DNA of 64,000 bases, from assembly GCA_018241725.1 (NCBI GenBank), contig JAFEDI010000146.1, positions 1 to 64,000 of the forward strand. Direction: 5' to 3'. The notes beneath the pieces were generated by a model. That model had not been told where the DNA came from. It worked only from the letters and a program-made list of their open reading frames with translations, and did no database searches. How positions within the stretch are numbered: the stretch's first letter is position 1; every line of letters begins with the position of its first letter. The DNA comes from Pseudomonadota bacterium. GTDB lineage: Bacteria > Pseudomonadota > Gammaproteobacteria > Burkholderiales > Rhodocyclaceae. The position numbers and the translations under genes were made by a program. This document shows positions 1 to 7,652 of the stretch, piece by piece.

Positions 1-4
1 CAAA

Positions 5-32
5 AAAAACAGGGGTTTGGACTCCTGTTTTT
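5..32. terminator. Bidirectional rho-independent terminator
   Basis: Positions 5-16 pair with 21-32 (12 bp, one G-T) around a TTGG loop. A/T runs on both sides make it work on either strand. It would end minus-strand transcription leaving rraA. Confidence 0.8.
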
Positions 33-98
33 ATATCGTGAAACTGTGTCGGCGATTATGAAATAAGGCCTCGCTGCGCTGCGGTCCCTTCTACGGGT

Positions 99-578
99 TT
101 ACAGCAATGGGGTTTCCGACAGGATCACACCGTCTTCGTCAGCGTACAGCCACTGCCCGGGAATGAAGGTCACGCCGCCGAAAGTGACGGGAATATCCAC
201 ATCGCCAGCCCCCTTCTTGACGCTCTTCATCGGGTGGGTGGCGAGGGCGAAGACGCCGATCTCCATGCCGGCGATGGGGCCCGAGTCGCGGATGCAGCCA
301 TACATGATCACGCCGGCCCAGCCATTCTTGACGCCCAGTAGGGCGAGCTGGTCACCGAGCATTGCGCAGCGCAGGGAGCCGCCAGCGTCGACGACGAGCA
401 CGTTGCCGTTGCCCGGAGTGTCGAGGGTCGAGCGCACGAGGGCGTTGTCCTCGAAGACCTTCAGGGTGCGGATCGCGCCTGCGAAACGGGTCTTGCCGCC
501 AAAGCTGCGGAACATCGGGGCAACGGCGCGGACCTTTCCTTCGTTGGCATCGCAGAGGTCTGTGGTCTGGAATTCCAT
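99..578 (-). CDS. rraA: RraA family protein
   Basis: This 159-aa protein is full length for the RraA/aldolase-like family, whose members are trimeric. In enterobacteria RraA binds and inhibits RNase E; related proteins are 4-hydroxy-4-methyl-2-oxoglutarate aldolases or oxaloacetate decarboxylases. The family signature GDQLALLGVKNGW followed by IRDSG is present, matching the conserved G-D-x20-R-D spacing that holds the metal or substrate site. The start is supported by GGAG upstream of the ATG. A terminator separates it from clpA, so it is probably its own transcription unit. Whether it is the RNase E regulator or the aldolase cannot be decided from sequence alone. Confidence 0.85.
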   Translation of the reverse strand: MEFQTTDLCDANEGKVRAVAPMFRSFGGKTRFAGAIRTLKVFEDNALVRSTLDTPGNGNVLVVDAGGSLRCAMLGDQLALLGVKNGWAGVIMYGCIRDSGPIAGMEIGVFALATHPMKSVKKGAGDVDIPVTFGGVTFIPGQWLYADEDGVILSETPLL

Positions 579-604
579 GTTGACTCCATCAAAGCGGTGA
601 AATG

Positions 605-631
605 AAAACGGGCGGCCGTGAGGCCGCCCGT
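605..631 (-). terminator. Terminator of clpSA
   Basis: A perfect 10-bp GC stem (608-617 with 622-631) around a GTGA loop is followed on the minus strand by TTTT. It lies just after the clpA stop codon. Confidence 0.85.
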
Positions 632-659
632 CAAGGTTGCAAAGCTCGGCTGGAAAAAA

Positions 660-2936
660 CTATACCGTAGCTTCCACCATTTCTTCGAACACGAGTTTTA
701 CCTTGCCATCTTCGTCCAGGTCGATGGTGACCGTGCCGCCGTTGGCCAGACGGCCGAACAGCAGCTCGTCGGCCAGCGCCGAGCGGATGGTGTCCTGGAT
801 AAGACGGGCCATCGGCCGCGCCCCCATCAGCGGATCGAAACCCTTCTCGCCGAGCCAGTCGCGCAGCTTGTCGGTGAAGTGCGCTTCGACCTTCTTCTCG
901 TGCAACTGGGCTTCCAGCTGCATCAGGAACTTCTCGACCACGCGGGTGATGATGTCGTGGTCCAGGTTCTTGAAGGAGATGATCGCGTCCAGGCGGTTGC
1001 GGAACTCCGGCGTGAACAGGCGCTTGATGTCGGACATCTCGTCACCCTGCTCGCGCTTCGCGGAGAAGCCGATGACTGCCTTCTGCATGGCTTCCGCGCC
1101 AGCATTGGTGGTCATGATGATGATTGTGTTGCGGAAGTCCGCTTGGCGCCCGTTGTTGTCGGTCAGGGTGCCGTGGTCCATCACCTGCAGCAGGATGTTG
1201 TAGATGTCCGGGTGGGCCTTTTCGATTTCGTCGAGGAGCAGTACGCAGTGCGGTTTCTTGTTGACCTGCTCGGTGAGCAGGCCACCCTGGTCGAAACCGA
1301 CGTAGCCCGGCGGGGCGCCGATCAGGCGGGACACCGCATGGCGTTCCATGTATTCGGACATGTCGAAGCGCACCAGCTCGATGCCCAGCGTGTAGGCGAG
1401 TTGCCGGGCGACTTCGGTCTTGCCGACGCCGGTCGGGCCGCTGAACAGGAAGGAGCCGATCGGCTTCTGCGGATTGCCGAGGCCCGAGCGGGACATCTTG
1501 ATGGCCTTGCCTAGGGCTTCGATGGCTGCGTCCTGGCCGAACACGACGTTCTTCAGATCGCGTTCAAGGGTCTTCAGCGAGGCGCGGTCGTCGTTGGAGA
1601 CGCTACGCGGCGGGATGCGCGCGATCTTGGCGACGATCTCCTCGATCTCGGCCTTGCCGATGAGCTTCTTCTGGCGCGACTTGGGCAGGATGCGTTGGGC
1701 AGCACCGGCTTCGTCGATGACGTCGATGGCTTTGTCGGGCAGGTGACGGTCGTTGATATAGCGGGCCGACAGTTCTGCCGCGCTGGAAAGGGCCGAGGCG
1801 GAGTACTTAATGCCGTGGTGCTGCTCGAAGCGCGACTTGAGGCCCTTGAGGATCTCGACCGTTTCGGGGACCGACGGCTCGACGACGTCCACTTTCTGGA
1901 AGCGACGCGACAGCGCGTGATCTTTTTCGAAGATCTGGCGGAACTCGGTGTAGGTGGTAGCGCCGATGCACTTGAGCTGCCCGGACGACAGGGCCGGCTT
2001 CAGCAGGTTGGATGCATCCAGGGTGCCGCCCGAGGCTGCACCAGCGCCGATCAGTGTATGGATCTCGTCGATGAAGAGAATCGCATTCGGGTGCTCGACC
2101 AGCTGCTTCAGAACCGCCTTCAGGCGCTGCTCGAAGTCGCCGCGGTACTTGGTGCCGGCGAGCAGGGCGCCCATGTCGAGGGCGTAGACCTGGGCATCGG
2201 CCAGGATGTCCGGAATGCGGCCTTCGACAATGCGGCGCGCCAGGCCTTCGGCAATCGCTGTTTTGCCGACCCCGGCTTCGCCGACCAGCAGTGGGTTGTT
2301 CTTGCGGCGGCGGCACAGGGTCTGGATGACACGCTCGACTTCCTTCTCGCGGCCGATCAGCGGGTCGATCTTGCCGAGCAAGGCCTGCTGATTGAGATTC
2401 TGCGTGTAGTTGTCGAGAGCGCCGCCGGGACTTGCGCCTTCCTGTTCCTGTTCGCCCTGTTCGGAGTCACCTGAGGGGCGCGACGGGGTTGCACCCTGCT
2501 GCGGCGTCTTGGTGATGCCGTGGGAAATGAAATTCACCACATCCAGGCGGGAGATGTTCTGCCGCTGGAGGAAGTACACGGCGTGGGAGTCCTTCTCGCC
2601 GAAGATCGCCACCAGCACGTTGGCGCCGGTGACTTCCTTCTTGCCGGACGACTGCACGTGAAGGATGGCCCGCTGGATGACACGCTGGAAGCCGAGGGTC
2701 GGCTGGGTGTCGATGTCTTCGGTGCCTTCTACCTTCGGCGTGTGCTCATTGACGAAGTTCGTCAATTCCTTGCGCAGCTCGTCGGTCTTGGCGGCGCAGG
2801 CGCGCAGCACTTCGGCGGCGGAAGGATTGTCGAGGAGCGCAAGCAGGAGGTGCTCCACGGTGATGAACTCATGGCGCTTCTGCCGGGCTTCGACAAAGGC
2901 CATGTGCAGACTGACTTCAAGCTCTTGCGCGATCAT
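660..2936 (-). CDS. clpA: ATP-dependent Clp protease ATP-binding subunit ClpA
   Basis: ClpA is the hexameric AAA+ unfoldase that feeds substrates to ClpP in the cytoplasm. The chosen start ([14 protein letters not shown]) gives 758 aa, the same as E. coli ClpA, and lies behind an AGGA site within the end of clpS; upstream in-frame codons read into clpS and look non-coding. An N-terminal Clp repeat domain is followed by AAA1 ([13 protein letters not shown], near residue 215), its Walker B (LFIDEIHT), and AAA2 (GPTGVGKTE, near 500; [10 protein letters not shown]). The IGL-type ClpP-docking loop is suggested by a VIGFS segment. The start is 1 nt from the clpS stop, so the two are translationally coupled and ClpS adaptor and unfoldase are made together. 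Confidence 0.97.
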   Translation of the reverse strand: MIAQELEVSLHMAFVEARQKRHEFITVEHLLLALLDNPSAAEVLRACAAKTDELRKELTNFVNEHTPKVEGTEDIDTQPTLGFQRVIQRAILHVQSSGKKEVTGANVLVAIFGEKDSHAVYFLQRQNISRLDVVNFISHGITKTPQQGATPSRPSGDSEQGEQEQEGASPGGALDNYTQNLNQQALLGKIDPLIGREKEVERVIQTLCRRRKNNPLLVGEAGVGKTAIAEGLARRIVEGRIPDILADAQVYALDMGALLAGTKYRGDFEQRLKAVLKQLVEHPNAILFIDEIHTLIGAGAASGGTLDASNLLKPALSSGQLKCIGATTYTEFRQIFEKDHALSRRFQKVDVVEPSVPETVEILKGLKSRFEQHHGIKYSASALSSAAELSARYINDRHLPDKAIDVIDEAGAAQRILPKSRQKKLIGKAEIEEIVAKIARIPPRSVSNDDRASLKTLERDLKNVVFGQDAAIEALGKAIKMSRSGLGNPQKPIGSFLFSGPTGVGKTEVARQLAYTLGIELVRFDMSEYMERHAVSRLIGAPPGYVGFDQGGLLTEQVNKKPHCVLLLDEIEKAHPDIYNILLQVMDHGTLTDNNGRQADFRNTIIIMTTNAGAEAMQKAVIGFSAKREQGDEMSDIKRLFTPEFRNRLDAIISFKNLDHDIITRVVEKFLMQLEAQLHEKKVEAHFTDKLRDWLGEKGFDPLMGARPMARLIQDTIRSALADELLFGRLANGGTVTIDLDEDGKVKLVFEEMVEATV

Positions 2937-2937
2937 T

Positions 2938-3255
2938 TCAGTTTTCCTCCATGACGCAAGCCAAGGGGTGCTGGTTCTGGCGTGCGTACGCGATGACCTG
3001 CTCGACCTTGGTGGCTGCGATGTCTCGCGGGAAGACTCCGCATACACCAACGCCCTCTCTGTGCACTTTGAGCATGATCCGCGTGGCTTGTTCGCGGTCC
3101 ATCCCAAAGAATTTCTGTATCACGGTCACCACGAAATCCATCGGGGTGAAATCGTCGTTAAGGAGCATGACCTTGAACAGCGGTGGCGGCTTGACCCGCG
3201 TGACCTCTGTATCGAGAACCGACTCTTCCTGCTTTTTGATGACCATGCGAACCAT
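2938..3255 (-). CDS. clpS: ATP-dependent Clp protease adaptor ClpS
   Basis: ClpS is the N-end-rule adaptor that binds the ClpA N-domain and delivers substrates with bulky N-terminal residues. This 105-aa form has the family core: [16 protein letters not shown], the HREG segment and a C-terminal [13 protein letters not shown] helix region. The start at 3255 is preferred because GAGG lies about 9 nt upstream; an ATG three codons later (3246) is a possible alternative. It is the first gene of a clpS-clpA operon. Confidence 0.95.
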   Translation of the reverse strand: MVRMVIKKQEESVLDTEVTRVKPPPLFKVMLLNDDFTPMDFVVTVIQKFFGMDREQATRIMLKVHREGVGVCGVFPRDIAATKVEQVIAYARQNQHPLACVMEEN

Positions 3256-3637
3256 TCTAAACAACCTCGATGATTGTGCAAGAGCCACCCCGCACGCCCA
3301 TCCAGGGAAACCTGGGGCAGCGCGTTAGCCTTTTCATGGTGCGCTGCAAGAGGGAATTAAGTCGCGAAAAAACAGATGCTTCGACCCGAAATAGGATTAA
3401 ACGCGACAAATGGAACCCGCTCGCATGCTGTGTTGCAACAACTGTGCCGGTTCATAAATGCGTTGACGGCCTCAATCAAGTCACGTAAAAGCCAAACTGT
3501 GTTCGCGCCAAGTTAGAGGCGACGAGTCTTTGCGTCGCGTATTTGAAGATATGCCTTCGAAAGCTCTCGCTTGTCTTGACTCGATAGCACGCTGGATGTC
3601 CGGATCGTATTACTGAAATCAAGAAGGAATTTGCAAT
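3256..3637. other. Intergenic region upstream of clpS and the cold-shock gene
   Basis: About 380 bp between divergent genes. It must hold the clpS promoter and the promoter plus 5' leader of the cold-shock gene. TTGACT at about 3574 resembles a -35 box, but no convincing -10 follows at the right distance. I see no further gene. Confidence 0.5.
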
Positions 3638-3841
3638 ATGGCAACTGGTACTGTTAAGTGGTTCAACGACGCCAAAGGTTTCGGCTTCATTACGCCGGAT
3701 GACGGTAGCGAAGACTTGTTCGCCCACTTCTCTGCGATCAACATGAATGGCTTCAAGTCGCTGAAGGAAGGGGAGAAAGTCCAGTTCGAAGTCACTCAGG
3801 GCCCGAAGGGCAAGCAGGCGTCGAACATCCAGCGCGCTTGA
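3638..3841 (+). CDS. Cold-shock domain protein (CspA family)
   Basis: A single cold-shock domain of 67 aa, the usual length for CspA-type RNA chaperones that melt RNA structure. Both nucleic-acid-binding motifs are present: RNP1 (KGFGFI) and RNP2 (DLFAHFS). The start follows AAGGA at good spacing. It is a single-gene unit ending in a clear terminator. Whether it is cold-induced or constitutive cannot be read from the sequence. Confidence 0.95.
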   Translation: MATGTVKWFNDAKGFGFITPDDGSEDLFAHFSAINMNGFKSLKEGEKVQFEVTQGPKGKQASNIQRA

Positions 3842-3887
3842 TGCTCCCGACCTGCCAGGGTTGATCACCCTGGTGTTGTGACCAAGG

Positions 3888-3924
3888 CCGCCGATGCGCG
3901 AAAGTGCATTGGCGGTTTTCTTTT
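3888..3924 (+). terminator. Terminator of the cold-shock gene
   Basis: CCGCCGATGC (3888-3897) pairs with GCATTGGCGG (3906-3915; one G-T) and is followed by TTTTCTTTT. A second short hairpin without a T-run lies just before it. Confidence 0.85.
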
Positions 3925-4155
3925 CCCGGGCCGAATTTTCTGTCGTGCGATGGCGTTCGGAAAACCGACTTGTTGGTCGCCAGGCGGGCTTTGGGGAGAC
4001 TCTACTAGCGCACGTGGATGCGCTGAAATGCATCTCTCATGCCATTGGGTGGTGCGTTGGCAGCAGGGTTTCGCACATTTTTGATGCGCGCTGTCGGAAA
4101 TGTGACAGTTGTTTGTATGGTTGGTGCTGTGGGTGGGGGAGGGGATTGAGTGCAC

Positions 4156-4193
4156 GTAATAAAAAACCCGCTCGGGAGCGGGTTTTTTATTAC
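4156..4193. terminator. Perfect-palindrome bidirectional terminator after rpmG
   Basis: An 18-bp perfect inverted repeat (4156-4173 with 4176-4193) has an ACCCGCTC/GAGCGGGT core flanked by A6 and T6. It ends the rpmB-rpmG transcript and would also stop plus-strand read-through. About 230 bp between it and the cold-shock terminator hold nothing I recognise. Confidence 0.9.
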
Positions 4194-4227
4194 TGTGCAA
4201 CAAGCGGTAATCGCGTGCCGGAAGCAA

Positions 4228-4395
4228 TTACTTGAGTTTCACTTCCTTGTACGGCACGTGCTTGCGGGCAACGGGATCGTACTTGTTGAATTCCAGCTTG
4301 TTCGGGGTGGTGCGCTTGTTCTTGGACGTGGTGTAGAAGTGCCCGGTGCCAGCAGTGGACTCGAGCTTGATTTTTTCGCGGCCGCCTTTTGCCAT
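4228..4395 (-). CDS. rpmG: 50S ribosomal protein L33
   Basis: The 55-aa product begins [14 protein letters not shown] and ends EVKLK, the standard bacterial L33. It lacks the two CxxC pairs, so it is the zinc-free form. An AGGAG ribosome-binding site lies 8-9 nt before the ATG. It follows rpmB after 27 bp, the usual rpmB-rpmG order. Confidence 0.97.
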   Translation of the reverse strand: MAKGGREKIKLESTAGTGHFYTTSKNKRTTPNKLEFNKYDPVARKHVPYKEVKLK

Positions 4396-4422
4396 TTTGA
4401 TTTATCTCCTGGTTAAAAAGGC

Positions 4423-4659
4423 TTAGACCTTCTCGCCGCGAGCGCGCAGCTCGGCGACGACGGCGTCGATGCCTTTCTTGTCAATGGTGCGCAGGGCCGC
4501 GTTGGATACGCGCAGGCGCACCCAGCGGTTTTCAGCCTCGCTCCAGAACTTGCGGTTTTGCAGGTTCGGCAGGAAGCGGCGCTTGGTCTTGTTGTTCGCG
4601 TGGGAAACGTTGTTGCCCACCATCGGTGCTTTTCCGGTCACTTGGCAAACGCGAGCCAT
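4423..4659 (-). CDS. rpmB: 50S ribosomal protein L28
   Basis: A 78-aa L28 ([27 protein letters not shown]) of normal length. The start at 4659 is chosen over an ATG four codons upstream because GGAG precedes it correctly and the family begins with MARVC. The N-terminal cysteine pattern is the zinc-independent proteobacterial type. It is first in the rpmB-rpmG operon, behind a strong promoter at 4698-4727. Confidence 0.97.
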   Translation of the reverse strand: MARVCQVTGKAPMVGNNVSHANNKTKRRFLPNLQNRKFWSEAENRWVRLRVSNAALRTIDKKGIDAVVAELRARGEKV

Positions 4660-4697
4660 TTGTTGCTCCAAACTGGTTTGATTCGATAAGACCGTCG

Positions 4698-4727
4698 ATT
4701 ATAGACAACTATGTGTACTCAAATCAA
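4698..4727 (-). promoter_or_regulatory. Sigma-70 promoter of rpmB-rpmG
   Basis: On the minus strand TTGATT (4727-4722) and TATAAT (4703-4698) are 18 bp apart, about 40 bp before the rpmB start. Confidence 0.75.
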
Positions 4728-4769
4728 TACCTTGGTGTCGTTGCGGTGAGCGCCGCCTCATCGGTGGGA

Positions 4770-5453
4770 TCAACCAAGGGGCAGACCGCGCTCGGCAAAG
4801 GACAGCGGCGGGGTGTTGCCGGCGACGATGAAATGGTCGAGCACCCGCACGTCCACGAGGGATAGGGCTTGGCTGAGGCTGCGGGTCAGGGTCTGGTCGG
4901 CCTGGCTGGGCTCGCTGACGCCCGACGGATGGTTGTGGGCGAGAATGACGGCGGCGGCGTTGCGCTGCAGGACCAACTTGACCACTTCGCGGGGATAGAC
5001 CGAGGTTTGTGTGAGGGTCCCGCGGAACAGTTCTTCGGAACCCATCACGCGGTTCTGGGCGTCGAGGAGCAGGATCATGAAGACTTCGTGGGGTAGTTGC
5101 CCAAGTTTAAGGCGCAGCCAATCCCGAACCGCTTTTGGGGAATCGAGGACGTCGCGCTTGGCCATTTCTTCGCCCAGGGCCCGCCGCGAGAGTTCGAGGA
5201 CAGCCTGCAACTGTGCGTACTTGGCGGGCCCCATGCCGGGAATGGCTGAGAAGGCAGAGGCCGATGCGTTGCACATGGCCGACAGGCCACCGAAGTGCTT
5301 CAACAGTTCGCGAGCCAGGTCGACGGCGCTCTTGCCGCGAATGCCAACCCGCAGGAACAGGGCCAGCAGTTCCGCATCGGACAAGGCTGCCGCGCCATGG
5401 GCCAGCAGACGTTCCCGCGGGCGTTCGTCGGCGGGCCAATCGGTGATCGCCAT
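4770..5453 (-). CDS. radC: RadC family JAB-domain protein
   Basis: A 227-aa RadC-like protein. The N-terminal half has a helix-hairpin-helix region ([16 protein letters not shown]). The C-terminal half is a JAB/MPN+ metalloprotease-like domain with an HNHPSG motif followed by a downstream aspartate, the zinc-binding pattern. Its biochemical role is unsettled in the field; the original DNA-repair assignment in E. coli was later withdrawn. It is divergent from coaBC with 47 bp between the starts, which probably share a control region. Confidence 0.9.
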   Translation of the reverse strand: MAITDWPADERPRERLLAHGAAALSDAELLALFLRVGIRGKSAVDLARELLKHFGGLSAMCNASASAFSAIPGMGPAKYAQLQAVLELSRRALGEEMAKRDVLDSPKAVRDWLRLKLGQLPHEVFMILLLDAQNRVMGSEELFRGTLTQTSVYPREVVKLVLQRNAAAVILAHNHPSGVSEPSQADQTLTRSLSQALSLVDVRVLDHFIVAGNTPPLSFAERGLPLG

Positions 5454-5500
5454 GGGGTGTACAATCCATTCTTCCGTAGGTAACTGATAATACCATTGGC

Positions 5501-6691
5501 ATGAGCGAGCTGAAGGGCAGGAAACTGGTACTGGGCGTGACCGGCGGCGTGGCGGCGTACAAGGCCGCCGAGCTGGTGCGGCTGCTTGGCAAGGCAGGGG
5601 CGGATGTCCATGTGGTGCTGACCGAGGGCGGCGCGCGCTTCGTCACGGCGGTGACGTTCCAGGCCCTGTCGGGCAACCCGGTGTGGACCGACCTGTGGGA
5701 TCCGCGCATGGACAACAACATGGCCCACATCGACCTTACCCGCGACGCGGATGCGATCCTCATCGCGCCGGCGACCGCCGATGTGATGGCCAAGCTGGTC
5801 CATGGTCTGGCCGATGATCTGTTGACGACGCTCTGCCTGGCGCGGGAGTGCCCATTGCTGGTGGCGCCGGCGATGAACCGCCAGATGTGGGAGAACCCGG
5901 CGACCCGACGCAATGCCGCGCAGCTCGTGGCCGACGGCGTGGGCCTGCTGGGGCCGGGGGCCGGCGAGCAGGCCTGTGGTGAGGTCGGGCTTGGGCGTAT
6001 GCTCGAGCCGGAGGACCTGTGCGAGGCGGTGGTCGCTTTCTTCCAGCCCAAGCTGCTGGCCGGGCGGCGTATCGTGATGACGGCGGGGCCGACTTTCGAA
6101 GCCATCGATCCGGTGCGCGGCATTACTAATTCCAGCTCGGGCAAGATGGCCTACGGGCTGGCCCGGGCCTGCGCACAGGCTGGCGCCGAGGTGACGCTGG
6201 TCAGCGGCCCGGTTGCCTTGCCGGTTCCGACCGGTGTCGACAGGATCGGTGTGCGCAGCGCGCTCGAGATGCGCGACGCGGTCTTCGCTGCGCTACCGGG
6301 GGCTGACGTCTTCATCGGCGTGGCGGCGGTTGCCGACTATCGCCCCGCGACGTCGGCCGAACACAAGATCAAGAAATCCGGCGCCGAGCTGAGCCTGACG
6401 CTTACACCCAACCCCGACATCCTTGCAGAGGTGGCGTCGTTGCCCCAGGCGCCGTTCTGCGTCGGTTTTGCGGCTGAAAGCCGTAATCTCGACGAGTACG
6501 CCGAAGGCAAGCGCAAGGCCAAGAAGCTGCCGCTGATCGTCGGCAACCTGGTGCAGGACGGCTTGGGGGGCGATGACAATCAGGTTGTTCTCTTTGACGA
6601 ACAGGGGCGCCATCCGCTGCCCAGGGCGCCGAAGCCCGATGTCGCGCGCGCCATCGTGGCCCATCTGGCGGCCTTGCTGCCAGCTTCCTGA
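5501..6691 (+). CDS. coaBC: Bifunctional phosphopantothenoylcysteine decarboxylase / phosphopantothenate-cysteine ligase
   Basis: This enzyme makes 4'-phosphopantetheine from phosphopantothenate and cysteine in coenzyme A synthesis. The 396 aa contain an N-terminal flavin-dependent CoaC domain ([11 protein letters not shown]; catalytic histidine in MAHIDL; PAMN substrate clamp; [10 protein letters not shown] with the conserved cysteine) and a C-terminal CoaB ligase domain ([21 protein letters not shown]). It heads a coaBC-dut-nudix run; the coaBC-dut pairing is common in proteobacteria. Confidence 0.96.
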   Translation: MSELKGRKLVLGVTGGVAAYKAAELVRLLGKAGADVHVVLTEGGARFVTAVTFQALSGNPVWTDLWDPRMDNNMAHIDLTRDADAILIAPATADVMAKLVHGLADDLLTTLCLARECPLLVAPAMNRQMWENPATRRNAAQLVADGVGLLGPGAGEQACGEVGLGRMLEPEDLCEAVVAFFQPKLLAGRRIVMTAGPTFEAIDPVRGITNSSSGKMAYGLARACAQAGAEVTLVSGPVALPVPTGVDRIGVRSALEMRDAVFAALPGADVFIGVAAVADYRPATSAEHKIKKSGAELSLTLTPNPDILAEVASLPQAPFCVGFAAESRNLDEYAEGKRKAKKLPLIVGNLVQDGLGGDDNQVVLFDEQGRHPLPRAPKPDVARAIVAHLAALLPAS

Positions 6692-6723
6692 TTAAATTGA
6701 CTGACGACTCGCGAGGCGACGCC

Positions 6724-7173
6724 ATGCACCGTATCGATATCCGTATTCTCGACGAACGCTTGAAGGCACAACCGCCGGCCTACGCCACAAGCGGTTCGGC
6801 TGGGCTCGATCTACGCGCTTGCCTGGATGCGCCAGTGGTGCTCACGCCCGGACATACGACGCTGATCCCGACCGGTATCGCCATTCACCTGGCCGATCCG
6901 GGATTGGCGGCGATGATCCTCCCGCGCTCCGGCCTGGGGCACAAGCACGGCATCGTGCTGGGCAACTTGGTCGGGCTGATCGATTCCGACTACCAGGGGC
7001 AGATCTTCGTATCGACATGGAACCGTGGCCATGACAGCTTCACGATCCAGCCTATGGAGCGCATTGCTCAACTGGTGATCGTGCCGGTGCTGCAGGTGGC
7101 CTTCAACGTGGTGGAACATTTTGAGGAGAGCGACCGGGGCGCCGGTGGCTTCGGCAGCACGGGCAAGCATTGA
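6724..7173 (+). CDS. dut: Deoxyuridine 5'-triphosphate nucleotidohydrolase
   Basis: The trimeric dUTPase hydrolyses dUTP to dUMP, keeping uracil out of DNA and supplying dTMP synthesis. The 149-aa product has the five motifs in order: [30 protein letters not shown] and the C-terminal [10 protein letters not shown]. The start at 6724 is preferred to an earlier one because it matches the family and follows GAGG. It lies 32 bp after coaBC and overlaps the nudix start by 1 nt. Confidence 0.96.
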   Translation: MHRIDIRILDERLKAQPPAYATSGSAGLDLRACLDAPVVLTPGHTTLIPTGIAIHLADPGLAAMILPRSGLGHKHGIVLGNLVGLIDSDYQGQIFVSTWNRGHDSFTIQPMERIAQLVIVPVLQVAFNVVEHFEESDRGAGGFGSTGKH

Positions 7174-7601
7174 TGCATTACGCGGGGATTCCGACCGGCG
7201 TGCATGTATTGCTGGAGGATGGTGAGCGTGTGCTGCTGATGCGGCGTGCCGGAACCGGCTTTTTCGACGGGCTGTACAGCCTGCCTGGCGGGCACGTGGA
7301 GGAGGGTGAGTCCGTACGCCAGACGGCCATCCGGGAGATGAGCGAGGAACTGGCCATCGAACTCGACGCGGCGGATCTCGAGATCGTCGGCGTGGTGCAT
7401 CGCCGCTCGGACACGAACCGCATCGATTTCTTCCTGCGTGCACTCCGGTGGTCGGGAACACCGCGCATCGCCGAGCCGGACAAGTGCGACGATCTGCGCT
7501 GGTTTGAGCGTGATGCGTTGCCCGCTGCGACGGTTCCATATGTGCGCGCTGCCCTGCTGGCCGGCGTCGGCCCGTGGATTCGGGAACTCGGCTGGTCGTG
7601 A
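7173..7601 (+). CDS. NUDIX hydrolase
   Basis: A 142-aa NUDIX-fold protein with a complete Nudix box (GGHVEEGES then REMSEELAI; the G-x5-E-x7-R-E-U-x-E-E pattern). Such enzymes hydrolyse nucleoside diphosphates linked to another group; the substrate here is unknown. The ATG overlaps the dut stop by 1 nt, so it is translationally coupled. A TTG one codon earlier is possible. The link with dut suggests nucleotide-pool cleaning, which is inference. Confidence 0.85.
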   Translation: MHYAGIPTGVHVLLEDGERVLLMRRAGTGFFDGLYSLPGGHVEEGESVRQTAIREMSEELAIELDAADLEIVGVVHRRSDTNRIDFFLRALRWSGTPRIAEPDKCDDLRWFERDALPAATVPYVRAALLAGVGPWIRELGWS

Positions 7602-7603
7602 TC

Positions 7604-7639
7604 CAGTCTTGCCGGCGCCCTGGGACGCCGGCAAGACTG
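7604..7639. terminator. Hairpin between convergent genes
   Basis: A 14-bp perfect stem (7604-7617 with 7626-7639) with an 8-nt loop lies between the convergent nudix and oligomer-hydrolase stops. Neither strand has a T-run, so it may be a stabilising hairpin or weak terminator. Confidence 0.55.
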
Positions 7640-7652
7640 ACGTGACGATGAC

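Noticed and set aside
618-1514. Long open frame on the plus strand opposite clpA
   Set aside because: It mirrors clpA in a high-GC region, has no ribosome-binding site and no family similarity.
3574-3579. TTGACT as the -35 box of the cold-shock gene
   Set aside because: No acceptable -10 box lies 16-18 bp downstream, so I do not call a promoter.
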